DNA of 64,000 bases. Source: Gammaproteobacteria bacterium (GTDB lineage Bacteria; Pseudomonadota; Gammaproteobacteria; Steroidobacterales; Steroidobacteraceae). The notes beneath the pieces were generated by a model. The model searched no databases. It had not been told where the DNA came from and was given only the letters and a program-made list of their open reading frames with translations. The position numbers and the translations under genes are program-made. The stretch lies in contig JABCZO010000010.1 in NCBI GenBank assembly GCA_013289615.1, forward strand, positions 1-64,000, written 5' to 3'. Positions within the stretch are counted from its first letter, which is position 1. Each line of letters starts with the position of its first letter. Below are positions 36,603 through 45,825 of this stretch, one piece after another.

Positions 36603-36730
36603 ACTCCAGGGGCGTCGCGATGGATACTCTAGTTCCGCCTATCGTCTGCGCCTGAGCGCGCGTTCACAGAAACGGTTCAATTAATCCCGCCGGGGCGCCA
36701 AGTGCGCCCACGCCCGCAGCGCGCAAGGTG

Positions 36731-37588
36731 CTACTGCATGCGCTGGATGTCGCCCGGAGGTATGTGTTGGAAATCCGAGGGATCGTGGCGCGAGACTTCG
36801 CGGCTGTTTTCCAGCACCATCTCGACATTGAGCGATAGCTCGACCACCTGGTTGTCGAGCCTGTTGGCATCGGGCTTCGGAACCGCGGCCACCGCGTCAC
36901 GCCACGCCTTTTCGATCTCCTGCTGTGCATCCACCACCGGCTTGCGCAGCGTGGAACCGGTGGGCGCATCGCCGAGCCTGACATGGGGCGTCGCGCGTAT
37001 ATGCATTTCTGCGCTCGCAGGGCTGAATTCGACGATCACGGCAGCAGGACTGCCCAGGAATGCGGCCCGGGGCAGCGTTTCTCGCAGCAGCTCGGCGGCC
37101 AAGCCGCTCACCGTGCAGGCATAGCCGAGCGAATAGCGCGACGATCGGGCCTGGGGATCGAGCCCCCCGGTGACACGGCACAGATCGCCGGCGCGTTCAT
37201 AACTCTACTCGGTTCCAGTGCCGAGTCCGACCTTGGTCGCGTAGTCGAGCGCGGCGCTCTTGTCGCCCAGGTCGGCGGCGCGCGCGAAGAAATCAGTCGC
37301 TGCCACCGGATCCTTCTTCACGCAGATTCCCTCGTCAAGCATGCGCCCCGCCAGAAACGCCGTCTGGTCATCGTTCGAATTCACGATGGGATTCACCAGC
37401 TTGACCGCCGCGTTGCAATCCCCAAGCCTGACCGCGACGATAAGCGGATGTGACGATAAGGCGGTCGCCGACGCCAGCCTCGTCAGGCCCAGGCCGAGCG
37501 CGATCGCGGCCAAGCCCCCGCCCCAAAGCATATTCTTCAGGCGATGCAAGGCGTTGGTCGTTTCGCCGGTTGACGGCATCGCGTGCAA
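36731..37588 (-). pseudogene. Sel1/TPR-like exported protein split by an amber codon
   Basis: Two track ORFs, 37205-37588 and 36731-37111, lie in the same frame (37588-37111 = 477 bases). The frame between them is open apart from one TAG at 37205-37207. Around it the protein reads FFARAADLGDKSAALDYATKVGLGTGTE-stop-SYERAGDLC, as a Sel1-type repeat would continue. The N-terminus has a membrane helix (LAAIALGLGLTRLASA). The 3' part (LRKPVVDAQQEIEKAW) is not recognised. A CAG-to-TAG change is the simplest origin. Readthrough cannot be excluded. Confidence 0.65.
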
Positions 37589-37803
37589 GTATGTGGCTAC
37601 CCGATAAGCGCCGCAACATCGCGACCTGCCGGCTGCGCACGGCCGCCGTTACAGCTGTCGGACTGCCTGCCAGATGCTCTGCCCTGTTGCCGGATGATCG
37701 CAGCCAGCTATGCTTGCACCTGCGATAGTCGCGTAACGAATTGATTTAAGGCGCTCTGATTTAAGAATAGTCTTCGATGCCTTCAGGCAAGAGGGACACG
37801 GCC

Positions 37804-38529
37804 ATGCCTATTCGTGCACTGGTGTTCGATGCCTATGGGACGCTCTACGATGTGCAATCGGTAAGAGGTGTCGCCACCGAGCTATGCGGCGACAAGGGCG
37901 AGATCATTACCCAGCTGTGGCGTCTGAAGCAGCTTGAATACACCTGGCTTCGCAGCCTGATGAGGTCGTACCAGGATTTCTGGCTGGTCACGCGCGCTGC
38001 TCTGGAGTTTTCCCTGGCGAGCGTCGGCATCGCGCCAGCCGCCGCGCTCTGCGATCGGCTCATGAGCAGTTACCTGCATCTCGATCTGTATGAGGAGGTT
38101 CTAAGGGCAGTTGCGTTGCTTGGTGACTATAAACTCGCGATCCTTTCGAACGGCAGCCCCACTATGCTCGATGCGCTGGTCAACTCCTCTGCAGTCGCCG
38201 GCTGCTTTGCCGACGTCATCAGTGTCGATCGAGTGAGGCAGTTCAAGCCCGAGCCGGCCTGTTATGCGCTGGTCGAACCGGCCCTGGGGGTCGCGACAGC
38301 AGAGGTGCTGTTCATCTCGTCGAACGGATTCGACGTTGCCGGCGCGAAGCGCTATGGCTTCCAGGTGGCTTGGGTCGAACGCGGCGGCGCGGCGCCGCCG
38401 CCGGAGAATTCTGTCGTAGGGCCCGCCGAGTTTTACCGGATGATTCGTGGCCGCGCCGAACAGCTCGGTTATGAGCCTGACTACCGCGTTACGCGCCTGA
38501 CCGACCTTGCGCCACTGGTCGGCAGGTAG
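37804..38529 (+). CDS. haloacid dehalogenase type II (HAD superfamily)
   Basis: 241 aa from ATG 37804, the conserved MPIRALVFDAYGTLYDV start; the track start is nine codons earlier. HAD motifs: Asp nucleophile in VFDAYGTLYD, LAILSNGSP (motif II), the Lys in RQFKPEP (motif III) and SSNGFDVAGAKRYGF (motif IV). This is the (S)-2-haloacid dehalogenase pattern, hydrolysing 2-haloacids to hydroxyacids, though related phosphatases share it. GAGGG lies upstream. It stands before the broken prpE on the same strand. Confidence 0.88.
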   Translation: MPIRALVFDAYGTLYDVQSVRGVATELCGDKGEIITQLWRLKQLEYTWLRSLMRSYQDFWLVTRAALEFSLASVGIAPAAALCDRLMSSYLHLDLYEEVLRAVALLGDYKLAILSNGSPTMLDALVNSSAVAGCFADVISVDRVRQFKPEPACYALVEPALGVATAEVLFISSNGFDVAGAKRYGFQVAWVERGGAAPPPENSVVGPAEFYRMIRGRAEQLGYEPDYRVTRLTDLAPLVGR

Positions 38530-38547
38530 CCGCAGCTTTTGCTGCGG
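38530..38547 (+). other. perfect hairpin between dehalogenase and prpE
   Basis: CCGCAGC-TTTT-GCTGCGG begins at the first base after the dehalogenase stop and ends 12 bases before the prpE ATG. It could attenuate or insulate prpE translation; no T-run follows, so it is not a clear terminator. Confidence 0.45.
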
Positions 38548-38559
38548 GGGGATAGGTCA

Positions 38560-40478
38560 ATGACGAGCCGCTATTTTGAAGTCTATGCAGAGTGGATGGC
38601 CGATCCGCACGCCTTTTGGGCCAAGGCGGCGTCGGCAATAGACTGGTTCAGGAAACCTGTGCGCATTTTCGACTCGCAGCAGGGTCCCTACGGACGCTGG
38701 TTTCCCGACGCGACCTGCAACACCTGCTTTAATGCGCTCGATCGTCACGTCGCCGCCGGACGCGGCCATCAGGCTGCCATCCTCTACGATAGCCCGCTCG
38801 CCGCGGCCAAGCAGCGAATCAGTTATTCCGAGCTGCTGGATGAGGTCGCAACGCTCGCCGCGGTGCTTGGCGATTTTGGCGTCGGAAAGGGCGATCGGGT
38901 CATCCTGTACATGCCGATGGTCCCCGAAGCGGTCGCCGCGATGCTCGCCTGCGCGCGCATCGGCGCCATTCATTCCGTGGTGTTCGGCGGCTTTGCGGCC
39001 AAGGAGCTGGCGACTCGCATCGACGATGCCGGCCCAAAGCTCATCCTGACCGCTTCCTGCGGACTCGAGCCAGGGCGCATCATCCCGTATCAACCCTTGC
39101 TCGATCGGGCCATCGAGCTTGCCAGGCACAAGCCGCGCGCGTGCCTGGTGCTGCAGCGCCCGCAGCGCGAAGCGACGTTCAAGCCCGGTCGCGATCATGA
39201 TTGGGCAAGCACGATCGCGGCCGCCAAGGCGGGGGCAAGCGAGCGGCTTGCGTAGAGCTCGCCGCCACTGATCCGCTCTATATCCTCTATACCTCCGGGA
39301 CCACCGGCATCCCCAAGGGGGTGGTGCGCGACAACGGCGGGCATATGGTCGCGCTCAAATGGTCGATGGACAATATCTACGCGGTGAAGCCTGGCGAGAC
39401 GTTCTGGACGGCTTCCGACATCGGTTGGGTAGTCGGCCATTCCTATATCGTCTACGCACCGCTGCTGCAGGGCTGCACCAGCGTTCTGTATGAAGGCAAG
39501 CCAGTTGGCACGCCGGACGCCGGCGCTTTCTGGCGCGTCATTGAGGAATATCGAGTGGTCAGCTTCTTCACCGCGCCGACCGCCTTTCGCGCGGTGCGAC
39601 GCGAAGACCCGCAAGCGGCGTTGCTGAAACGACATTCGATCCGCTCGCTGCGCGCCCTGTTTCTGGCGGGCGAGCGCGCCGATCCGGACACGGTCGCCTG
39701 GGCCGAGCGCGTACTCGGCATTCCCGTCATCGATAACTGGTGGCAGACGGAAACCGGTTGGCCGATCGCTGCCAACCCGATCGGCCTTGGCCTGTTGCCG
39801 GTCAAACGCGGATCGCCGAGCGTGCCGATGCCCGGCTACGACATCGCGATCGTCGATGATGCCGCCAGGCCGGTTACCAGCGGCACCATGGGCTCACTTG
39901 TCATCAGACTGCCGCTGCCGCCGGGCGCGCTGCCAACTCTATACGGCCAGGACCAGCGCATGATCGAATCCTACCTCAGCGAATTCCCGGGCTTTTACAA
40001 GACCTCGGACGCGGGGTTCAGGGACTCGGACGGCTACCTCACGATTCTCGGGCGCACCGATGACATCATCAATGTCGCTGGCCATCGGCTGTCGACCGGT
40101 GGCATCGAGGAGGTGCTCGCCGCTCATCCGGACGTCGCCGAATGCGCGGTTCTGGGTATCAGGGATGAGATCAAGGGCGAGCGGCCTTGCGGCTTTTTCG
40201 TCCTCAAGGCCGGCGTGCTGCGTCCCGCGGCGCTCATCGAACAGGAGATCGTCGCACTGGTGCGCGACAAAATCGGTCCGGTTGCCGCCTTCAGACTCGC
40301 CATTGCAGTGAATCGCCTGCCCAAGACCAGATCTGGAAAAATCCTGCGCGGAACGATCAAGAAAATCGCGGATGGTGAGCCTTGGACGATCCCGGCTACG
40401 ATCGACGACGCCAGCGTGCTCGACGAGATCTGCGCCGCACTGAACGGCAAGGGGATTGCAACCGGGGCCCCGGATTGA
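38560..40478 (+). pseudogene. prpE: propionate--CoA ligase with one frameshift
   Basis: The frame starting MTSRYFEVYAEWMADPHAFW runs to AAAKAGASERLA-stop (39255), and the next frame resumes at ACVELAATDPLYILYTSGTTGIPKGVVRDNGG. The halves join as one acyl-CoA synthetase with the AMP-binding motif (YTSGTTGIPKG), WWQTETGWPI and the C-terminal lysine region (PKTRSGKILRGTIKKI). Restoring one C near 39244 (GAGC to GAGCC) would give ASEPACVELAATD. PrpE activates propionate (or acetate) to its CoA ester. Either a recent mutation or an assembly error. Confidence 0.88.
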
Positions 40479-40726
40479 ACCGCACGGCGCCTGCTGGCGG
40501 TGCGCTGCGCCACAGCCTGAAGCAGCGGCACATGACGATGATCGCCTTCGGCGGCGTCATCGGCGCCGGCCTGTTCGTCGGCAGCGGCGTGGTCATCAGG
40601 GCGACAGGACCCGCGGCGATCGTCTCGTTCCTCATCACCGGACTTCTGGTGGTGCTGGTGATGCGCGACGTCGGCGCGAGCCCATCCCGACGCCGGCAGG
40701 CGCGCGGCTCTCCGAGCAGCGCGTAG
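40475..40726 (+). pseudogene. truncated APC-family amino-acid permease
   Basis: Starts at a TTG overlapping the prpE stop (TTGA). It reads LRHSLKQRHMTMIAFGGVIGAGLFVGSGVVIRATGPAAIVSFLITGLLVVLVMR, the first two helices of GABA/proline-type permeases. Homology then stops abruptly at about 40661, followed by low-complexity residues to a stop. At least ten helices are missing. The break is close to the end of the opposing IclR gene and probably marks a deletion joint. Confidence 0.8.
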
Positions 40727-40759
40727 TGGAACCCGAGGCGCTCTGCGATCGGTCGCGCC

Positions 40760-41491
40760 TCAAGCGTCGAGCGTTGCCGCCGCGTGGCCCGAGGCGGCGC
40801 TCGCGGTCTCGAGCAGCAGCGGCGCCAGCTGCGCTCGCAGTTTCTCGAGCGTCCAGCGGCTGGTCGGTCCCGACAGGTTGACCGCCGCCACCGGGCGGCC
40901 ACCCTTGCCCAGGATCGGCGCCCCGATCGTCAGGTCGCCCAGATAGCACTCCTGGCTTGCCCAGGCGTAGCCGAGCTCACGGGCGGCATCGATGATGTCG
41001 ATGATCCGCGGTATGTCCTGCAGCGTGTGCGTGGTCAGCTTGCGCAGTGTCGAACGCTCCAGGATCGCGCGCACTTCCGGGCGCGGCAGTGCCGACAGAT
41101 AGGCGCGCCCGGCGGCCGTGCAGTACATCGGCAGCCGCCGGCCGACCGACATATGGATGAAGAAGCGCTTGTGGCTCGGAAAGCGCGCGATGAACACCAT
41201 CTCGACGCCGTCGGGCTCCGACAGGCTGACCGATTCACCGGTCGCATGATTCAGGTCGGCCAGATGCATGGTCGCCTGCTCGAGCACCGTATGGCCGGCC
41301 AGGTACGGATAGCCGATGTCGAGGGTCTTGGGCGTCAGCGCCCAGCCATGCAGGCGGGCAACGCGCCGCAGGTAGCCCAGTTGCACCAGCGTATGCACGC
41401 AGCGCTGCGCCGAGCCTGCGGTGAGCCGCGCGGCGGCGGCGATCTCGGCCAGCCCCTGCACGCGACGCTCGGCCGAGAATGCCGCCAGCAC
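40760..41491 (-). CDS. IclR-family transcriptional regulator
   Basis: 243 aa: winged HTH (VQGLAEIAAAARLTAGSAQRCVHTLVQLGYLRRVARLHGWALT) and the IclR ligand domain (ATGESVSLSEPDGVEMVFIARFPS, GRRLPMYCTAAGRAYLSALP, GYAWASQECYLGDLTIGAPIL). The start is uncertain: the frame is open upstream and reads RLFNQSVEKAFAVLAAFS, part of the usual HTH, but offers no ATG/GTG/TTG before GTG 41491. A rare start such as CTG may be used. It is divergent from the molybdenum hydroxylase genes and their probable regulator. Confidence 0.88.
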   Translation of the reverse strand: MLAAFSAERRVQGLAEIAAAARLTAGSAQRCVHTLVQLGYLRRVARLHGWALTPKTLDIGYPYLAGHTVLEQATMHLADLNHATGESVSLSEPDGVEMVFIARFPSHKRFFIHMSVGRRLPMYCTAAGRAYLSALPRPEVRAILERSTLRKLTTHTLQDIPRIIDIIDAARELGYAWASQECYLGDLTIGAPILGKGGRPVAAVNLSGPTSRWTLEKLRAQLAPLLLETASAASGHAAATLDA

Positions 41492-41673
41492 TGCAAACGC
41501 CTTCTCGACCGACTGATTGAACAGCCGATCGCGGCTGCGGGCGTCGACCGTTCGTGCGCCCCCGGCGGCCTTGCGGGTAGTGGCCGCGGGACGCGACTTG
41601 GGGCTCCTGGCGATGGTGGACTCGAGGTGCGAAGGATATGTCGGACAGGATAGCAGAGCAGCTGCCGGTAATT

Positions 41674-41702
41674 TTGCGTCGCCCTCGCCGCCTCTATATA
41701 TT
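41674..41702 (+). promoter_or_regulatory. candidate promoter of the molybdenum hydroxylase operon
   Basis: TTGCGT (41674-41679), 17 bp, TATATT (41697-41702). Two copies of TACAGGTCA follow (41719-41727 and 41735-41743), spaced 16 bp between promoter and start codon, and may be regulator sites. Confidence 0.5.
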
Positions 41703-41746
41703 TACCGCCTGATCGGCTTACAGGTCACCGAACCTACAGGTCAGCC

Positions 41747-42208
41747 ATGATCACACTGCGAATCAACGGCGAGAACCGCACCGTGGATGCGGCCGCCGAT
41801 GTGCCGCTGCTCTGGGCGCTGCGCGACCTGCTGGGCCTGACCGGCACCAAGTTCGGCTGCGGCATTGCCCAGTGCGGCGCCTGCACCGTGCATCTGGATG
41901 GCAAGGCGGTTCGCTCCTGCATGCTGCCGATCTCCTCGATCGGCGATCGGGCGATTACTACCATCGAAGGCGTTGGCAAGACGCCCATCGGGGCCAGCGT
42001 GCAGAAGGCATGGCTCGATCTGGAGGTGGTGCAATGCGGCTATTGCCAGTCCGGTCAGATCATGTCGGCGGCGGCGCTGCTGGCGGTAACGCCCAATCCT
42101 GATGACGCGGATATCGATGCCGCCATGTCCGGCAATATCTGCCGCTGCGGCACCTATGTGCGCATTCGCGCCGCGATCAAGCTCGCGGCCAAAGCCACGT
42201 CCGGATAG
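41747..42208 (+). CDS. 2Fe-2S subunit of periplasmic molybdenum hydroxylase
   Basis: 153 aa. Plant-type 2Fe-2S cluster cysteines 38, 43, 46 and 58 ([22 protein letters not shown]) and the second cluster 97, 100, 132 and 134 ([17 protein letters not shown]). This small subunit passes electrons from the Mo centre. No signal of its own is visible; it would be carried out with the TAT-bearing large subunit. Start ATG, first gene of a three-gene operon with a cytochrome. IorA/aldehyde-oxidoreductase type. Confidence 0.94.
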   Translation: MITLRINGENRTVDAAADVPLLWALRDLLGLTGTKFGCGIAQCGACTVHLDGKAVRSCMLPISSIGDRAITTIEGVGKTPIGASVQKAWLDLEVVQCGYCQSGQIMSAAALLAVTPNPDDADIDAAMSGNICRCGTYVRIRAAIKLAAKATSG

Positions 42209-42238
42209 CCCTCCGGTCGCACAGCACCTGCGCTGCCC

Positions 42239-44437
42239 ATGAGCACCGTGATCGATCGGAAAGACGGCGTGCACTCGCCACGTCGGCGTGCGCTGCTGCA
42301 GGTGGGTGCTGCCGCTGCCGGCGGGCTGCTGTTTGGTTTCGAGACCGTTCGCGCCGCGGCGGACGAGGCAGGACGGCGCGGCAGCGGGAGCGTCTTTGCG
42401 CCCAATGCGTTCATCCGCATCGATACGCATGGCAGGATCACGCTGATCATGCCGCAGGTCGAGATGGGCCAGGGCGTCTATACCTCTCTGGCGATGATCC
42501 TGGCCGAAGAACTGGACGCCGCGTTCGAGCAGATAGTGCTGGAAGCCGCGCCGCCGAACGAGAAGCTCTACGCCAATCCGACGTTTGGCGTGCAGGCCAC
42601 CGGCAACTCCAACTCGATCCGCGCTTTCTGGATGCCGCTGCGCAAGGCGGCCGCGGCCACGCGTTCCCTGCTGGTGCAGGCGGCCGCAAGAACCTGGAAA
42701 GTCGATCCCGGCAGCTGCAGCACCGACAGCAGCAGCGTGATTCACGCTGCCAGCGGGCGCAAACTCGCCTATGGCGCGCTGGCCGGGGCCGCGATGGCCG
42801 GTACGGTACCGGCTGATCCGCCGCTCAAGTCGATCCAGCAATTCAAGCTGATCGGCAAGCCGCTCAAACGCCTGGATACGCCCGACAAGGTCAACGGCGT
42901 CGCCGCCTTCGGCATCGATGCGCTGCCGGCGGGTGTGAAGTTCGCGACCCTTGCAGCCTGCCCGGTGTTCGGCGGCTCGGTACAGCACGTGGATGATCGC
43001 GCCGCCAGGGCTGTTCCCGGGGTGCGCCAGGTGGTCGTGCTGGATAACCTGGTCGCGGTGGTCGGCGATCACACCTGGGCCGCGATGCGGGGCCTGGCGG
43101 CCCTCGACATCGTCTGGAACGAAGGCGTGAACGCGCACCTCGATCAGGCGCAGATCTGGGACCAGATCGCCACGGCCAGCAACGCCGCCGGCGCGGTCGC
43201 CAAATCGGTCGGTGATGCCGACAAGGGCCTGGCCGCCGGCCAGAAATTGGAGGCGGTGTATCGATTGCCGTTCCTCGCGCACGCGCCGATGGAACCAATG
43301 AATTGCACCGTGCACGTGCGCCCGGACGGCTGCGAGATCTGGGTCGGCACGCAGGTGGCCGCTCGCACCCAGGCCATCGCCGCGAAAGTCTGCAACCTGC
43401 CGCTCGACAAGGTCATCGTGCACAATCATCTGCTCGGCGGCGGCTTCGGGCGGCGGCTGGAAGTGGACGGCACCGAGAAGGCGGTGCGCGTGGCACAGCA
43501 CGTCGATGGCCCGGTGAAGGTCATCTGGAGCCGGGAAGAGGACATCCAGCACGACATCTATCGCCCGCTTTACTACGACCGGCTTGCGGCCAGCGTCTCC
43601 GACGGCAGGATCAACGGCTGGCACCATCGCATTACCGGCTCAGCGGTCATCGCCCGCTGGCTACCGCCGGCCTTCCAGAAGGGTATCGACATCGACGCGG
43701 TCGACTCTGCGGTCGACATCCCTTACGACATCCCCAATTTGCGCATCGAGTACGTGCGCGATGAACCGCCCGGCGTCCCGACCGGTTTCTGGCGCGGCGT
43801 CGGACCCGACAACAACGTCTTCGCGATCGAATCGTTCATCGACGAACTGGCGGCGGCCTCGCACAAGGACCCGGTCGCGTTTCGCCGCAACCTGCTGCAG
43901 GGTAAGCCGCGGCTGCAGACGGTGCTGGATCTTGCCGCCGGCAAGGCCGGCTGGGGCAGCCCGCTGCCGCAACGGCCCGGGCAGCGCAGCGGGCGCGGCA
44001 TTGCAGCGCAGATCGCCTTCGCAAGCTTCATCGCCACCGTTGCCGAGGTCGAGGTCGGCAGTGATGGCGAGGTTCGGGTGCGACGCATCGTCTGCTGCGT
44101 TGACACCGGCATCGTGGTCAATCCGGATACGGTGATCGCGCAGGTGCAAGGCGGCCTGATCTTCGGCCTGACGGCGGCGCTCTATGGCTCGATTACCATC
44201 GGTAAAGGGCGCGTGCAGCAAACCAATTTCAACGACTACCGCATGCTGCGCATCGATCAGGCGCCGGCGATCGAAGTTCATCTGCTGCCGAGCGAGGCGC
44301 CGCCCGGCGGCATCGGTGAAACCGGCACCGCCGCGGCGCCGCCAGCCGTTGGCAATGCCATCTATGCCGCCACCGGGATTCGCCTGCGCCAGTTGCCAAT
44401 CGACCGGGACATCCTGGCCGGACGGAGAAAGCAATGA
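42239..44437 (+). CDS. molybdopterin-binding subunit, aldehyde dehydrogenase type
   Basis: 732 aa with TAT signal (SPRRRALLQVGAAAAGGLLFG). MQVEMGQGVYT, GGGFGRRLEVDG and FWRGVGPDNNVFAIESFIDELA are Mo-cofactor binding motifs. The active-site Glu is at about residue 694 (GGIGETGTAAAPPAVGNAI). It oxidises aldehydes or N-heterocycles with water as oxygen donor; the closest named types are IorB and membrane-bound aldehyde dehydrogenase. The stop overlaps the cytochrome start (ATGA). No XdhC/MobA maturation gene is in the window. Confidence 0.93.
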   Translation: MSTVIDRKDGVHSPRRRALLQVGAAAAGGLLFGFETVRAAADEAGRRGSGSVFAPNAFIRIDTHGRITLIMPQVEMGQGVYTSLAMILAEELDAAFEQIVLEAAPPNEKLYANPTFGVQATGNSNSIRAFWMPLRKAAAATRSLLVQAAARTWKVDPGSCSTDSSSVIHAASGRKLAYGALAGAAMAGTVPADPPLKSIQQFKLIGKPLKRLDTPDKVNGVAAFGIDALPAGVKFATLAACPVFGGSVQHVDDRAARAVPGVRQVVVLDNLVAVVGDHTWAAMRGLAALDIVWNEGVNAHLDQAQIWDQIATASNAAGAVAKSVGDADKGLAAGQKLEAVYRLPFLAHAPMEPMNCTVHVRPDGCEIWVGTQVAARTQAIAAKVCNLPLDKVIVHNHLLGGGFGRRLEVDGTEKAVRVAQHVDGPVKVIWSREEDIQHDIYRPLYYDRLAASVSDGRINGWHHRITGSAVIARWLPPAFQKGIDIDAVDSAVDIPYDIPNLRIEYVRDEPPGVPTGFWRGVGPDNNVFAIESFIDELAAASHKDPVAFRRNLLQGKPRLQTVLDLAAGKAGWGSPLPQRPGQRSGRGIAAQIAFASFIATVAEVEVGSDGEVRVRRIVCCVDTGIVVNPDTVIAQVQGGLIFGLTAALYGSITIGKGRVQQTNFNDYRMLRIDQAPAIEVHLLPSEAPPGGIGETGTAAAPPAVGNAIYAATGIRLRQLPIDRDILAGRRKQ

Positions 44438-45816
44438 CGACGTTACGGGCACAATCGGGCGCGGCGGCAGTCAGGACCCTCATTGTCGTTGCGCTGGTGG
44501 CACTGCTCGGGCTGATCGTGTACCTGGCGCGTGCGGTCTCGGGCGGGCCGATGGATTTCGCCGAGCGTGGCACTGCTCCTGCCGCCGGCTATAGCGGCGC
44601 GGACCCGACCGGCGTCCCGGCCGAGTTGGCCGGCGCGAGCCTCACAGCTCGTGGCGAGTACCTGACGCGTGCGGCCGACTGTGAGGCCTGCCACACCAGC
44701 AACGGCGGCCAGCGATTCGCGGGCGGCCGGGCGTTCGTGCTGCCGATCGGCACTTTGTTTTCGCCCAATATCACCCCGGACGCCGACACCGGTATCGGCA
44801 GCTGGAGCGATGCGGATTTTCTGCGAGCGGTCCACCGCGGCATCGCGCGCGATGGCACGCGGCTCTATCCCGCCTTTCCCTATGCCTCCTACACCTATCT
44901 GTCGGACAACGACGTCGCCGCAATCAAGGCTTATCTTTTCTCGCTGCCACCGGTGCGTGCCGTCGCGCCCGCCAACACGCTGGCGTTCCCGTTCAATCAG
45001 CGCTGGCTGATGGCGCTATGGTCATCGATGTTCAATCCGGACCGCCGATTCAGTGCGAATGCTGCGATGAGCCCGCAATGGAACCGGGGGGCGTACGTTG
45101 CCGAGGCACTGGAACATTGCGGCGAGTGCCATACCCCGCGCAACCTGTTGCAGGCCCTGAACCATCGAAAGAAGTATGCCGGCGGCACCATCGACGGCTG
45201 GCACGCCTATAACATTACCGGCGACAAGGAGAGCGGTGTCGGCGCATGGAGCGACAGCGAACTGGCGCAGTACCTCTCGGCCGGGCACGCCTCAGGCCAT
45301 GGCACCGCGGCAGGTCCGATGGCAGAAGCGGTCGACGTCAGCCTGCATTACCTTACTCAGGCGGACATCGACGCCCTCGCCGCGTATGTGCGCAGCGTGC
45401 CGGCGATCGCCAGCAGCGATGTGCCGGCACGACTGGCAGGCCCGGCGCCGGCGTCCCACTCGCAAGGGGTGACGGCAGGCATCGACCCGCGCGGCAAGGA
45501 AATCTTCGAGGGCGCCTGTGTCGGCTGCCACGGCTGGACCGGGGTCAGCCCGTTGACCCCCTATGCGACACTGATCGGTGCGCGCGCGGTGAACGATCCA
45601 AGCGCGATGAACGTGGTGCAGGTCCTGCTCGACGGCGAACGGCGCGGCAATGATCCGGCCGATCCGTTCATGCCCTCGTTCCAAGGCGCGTACTCCGACA
45701 CCGAGATTGCCGCCGTCGCCAACTACGTCGTGGCCCGATTCGGCAGCCAGCCATCGAAGGTCACGCCCGAACAGGTGGCGGCGCGGCGACAGCAGGCCAG
45801 GTCTTCGGGCACCTAG
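44434..45816 (+). CDS. tri-heme c-type cytochrome subunit
   Basis: 460 aa with an N-terminal membrane anchor (TLIVVALVALLGLIVYLARAV) and three CxxCH sites: CEACH (83-87), CGECH and CVGCH. This is the cytochrome of alcohol/aldehyde dehydrogenase complexes that passes electrons to ubiquinone or oxidases. Overlaps the Mo subunit stop (ATGA), so all three subunits are coupled. It is convergent with the diguanylate cyclase, with a ten-base gap. Confidence 0.93.
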   Translation: MTTLRAQSGAAAVRTLIVVALVALLGLIVYLARAVSGGPMDFAERGTAPAAGYSGADPTGVPAELAGASLTARGEYLTRAADCEACHTSNGGQRFAGGRAFVLPIGTLFSPNITPDADTGIGSWSDADFLRAVHRGIARDGTRLYPAFPYASYTYLSDNDVAAIKAYLFSLPPVRAVAPANTLAFPFNQRWLMALWSSMFNPDRRFSANAAMSPQWNRGAYVAEALEHCGECHTPRNLLQALNHRKKYAGGTIDGWHAYNITGDKESGVGAWSDSELAQYLSAGHASGHGTAAGPMAEAVDVSLHYLTQADIDALAAYVRSVPAIASSDVPARLAGPAPASHSQGVTAGIDPRGKEIFEGACVGCHGWTGVSPLTPYATLIGARAVNDPSAMNVVQVLLDGERRGNDPADPFMPSFQGAYSDTEIAAVANYVVARFGSQPSKVTPEQVAARRQQARSSGT

Positions 45817-45825
45817 GCAAGTCGA

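Noticed and set aside
41741-43627. 628-aa minus-strand ORF
   Set aside because: Antisense shadow of the 2Fe-2S and molybdopterin subunits; composition is low-complexity His/Arg/Ala and no domain is recognised.
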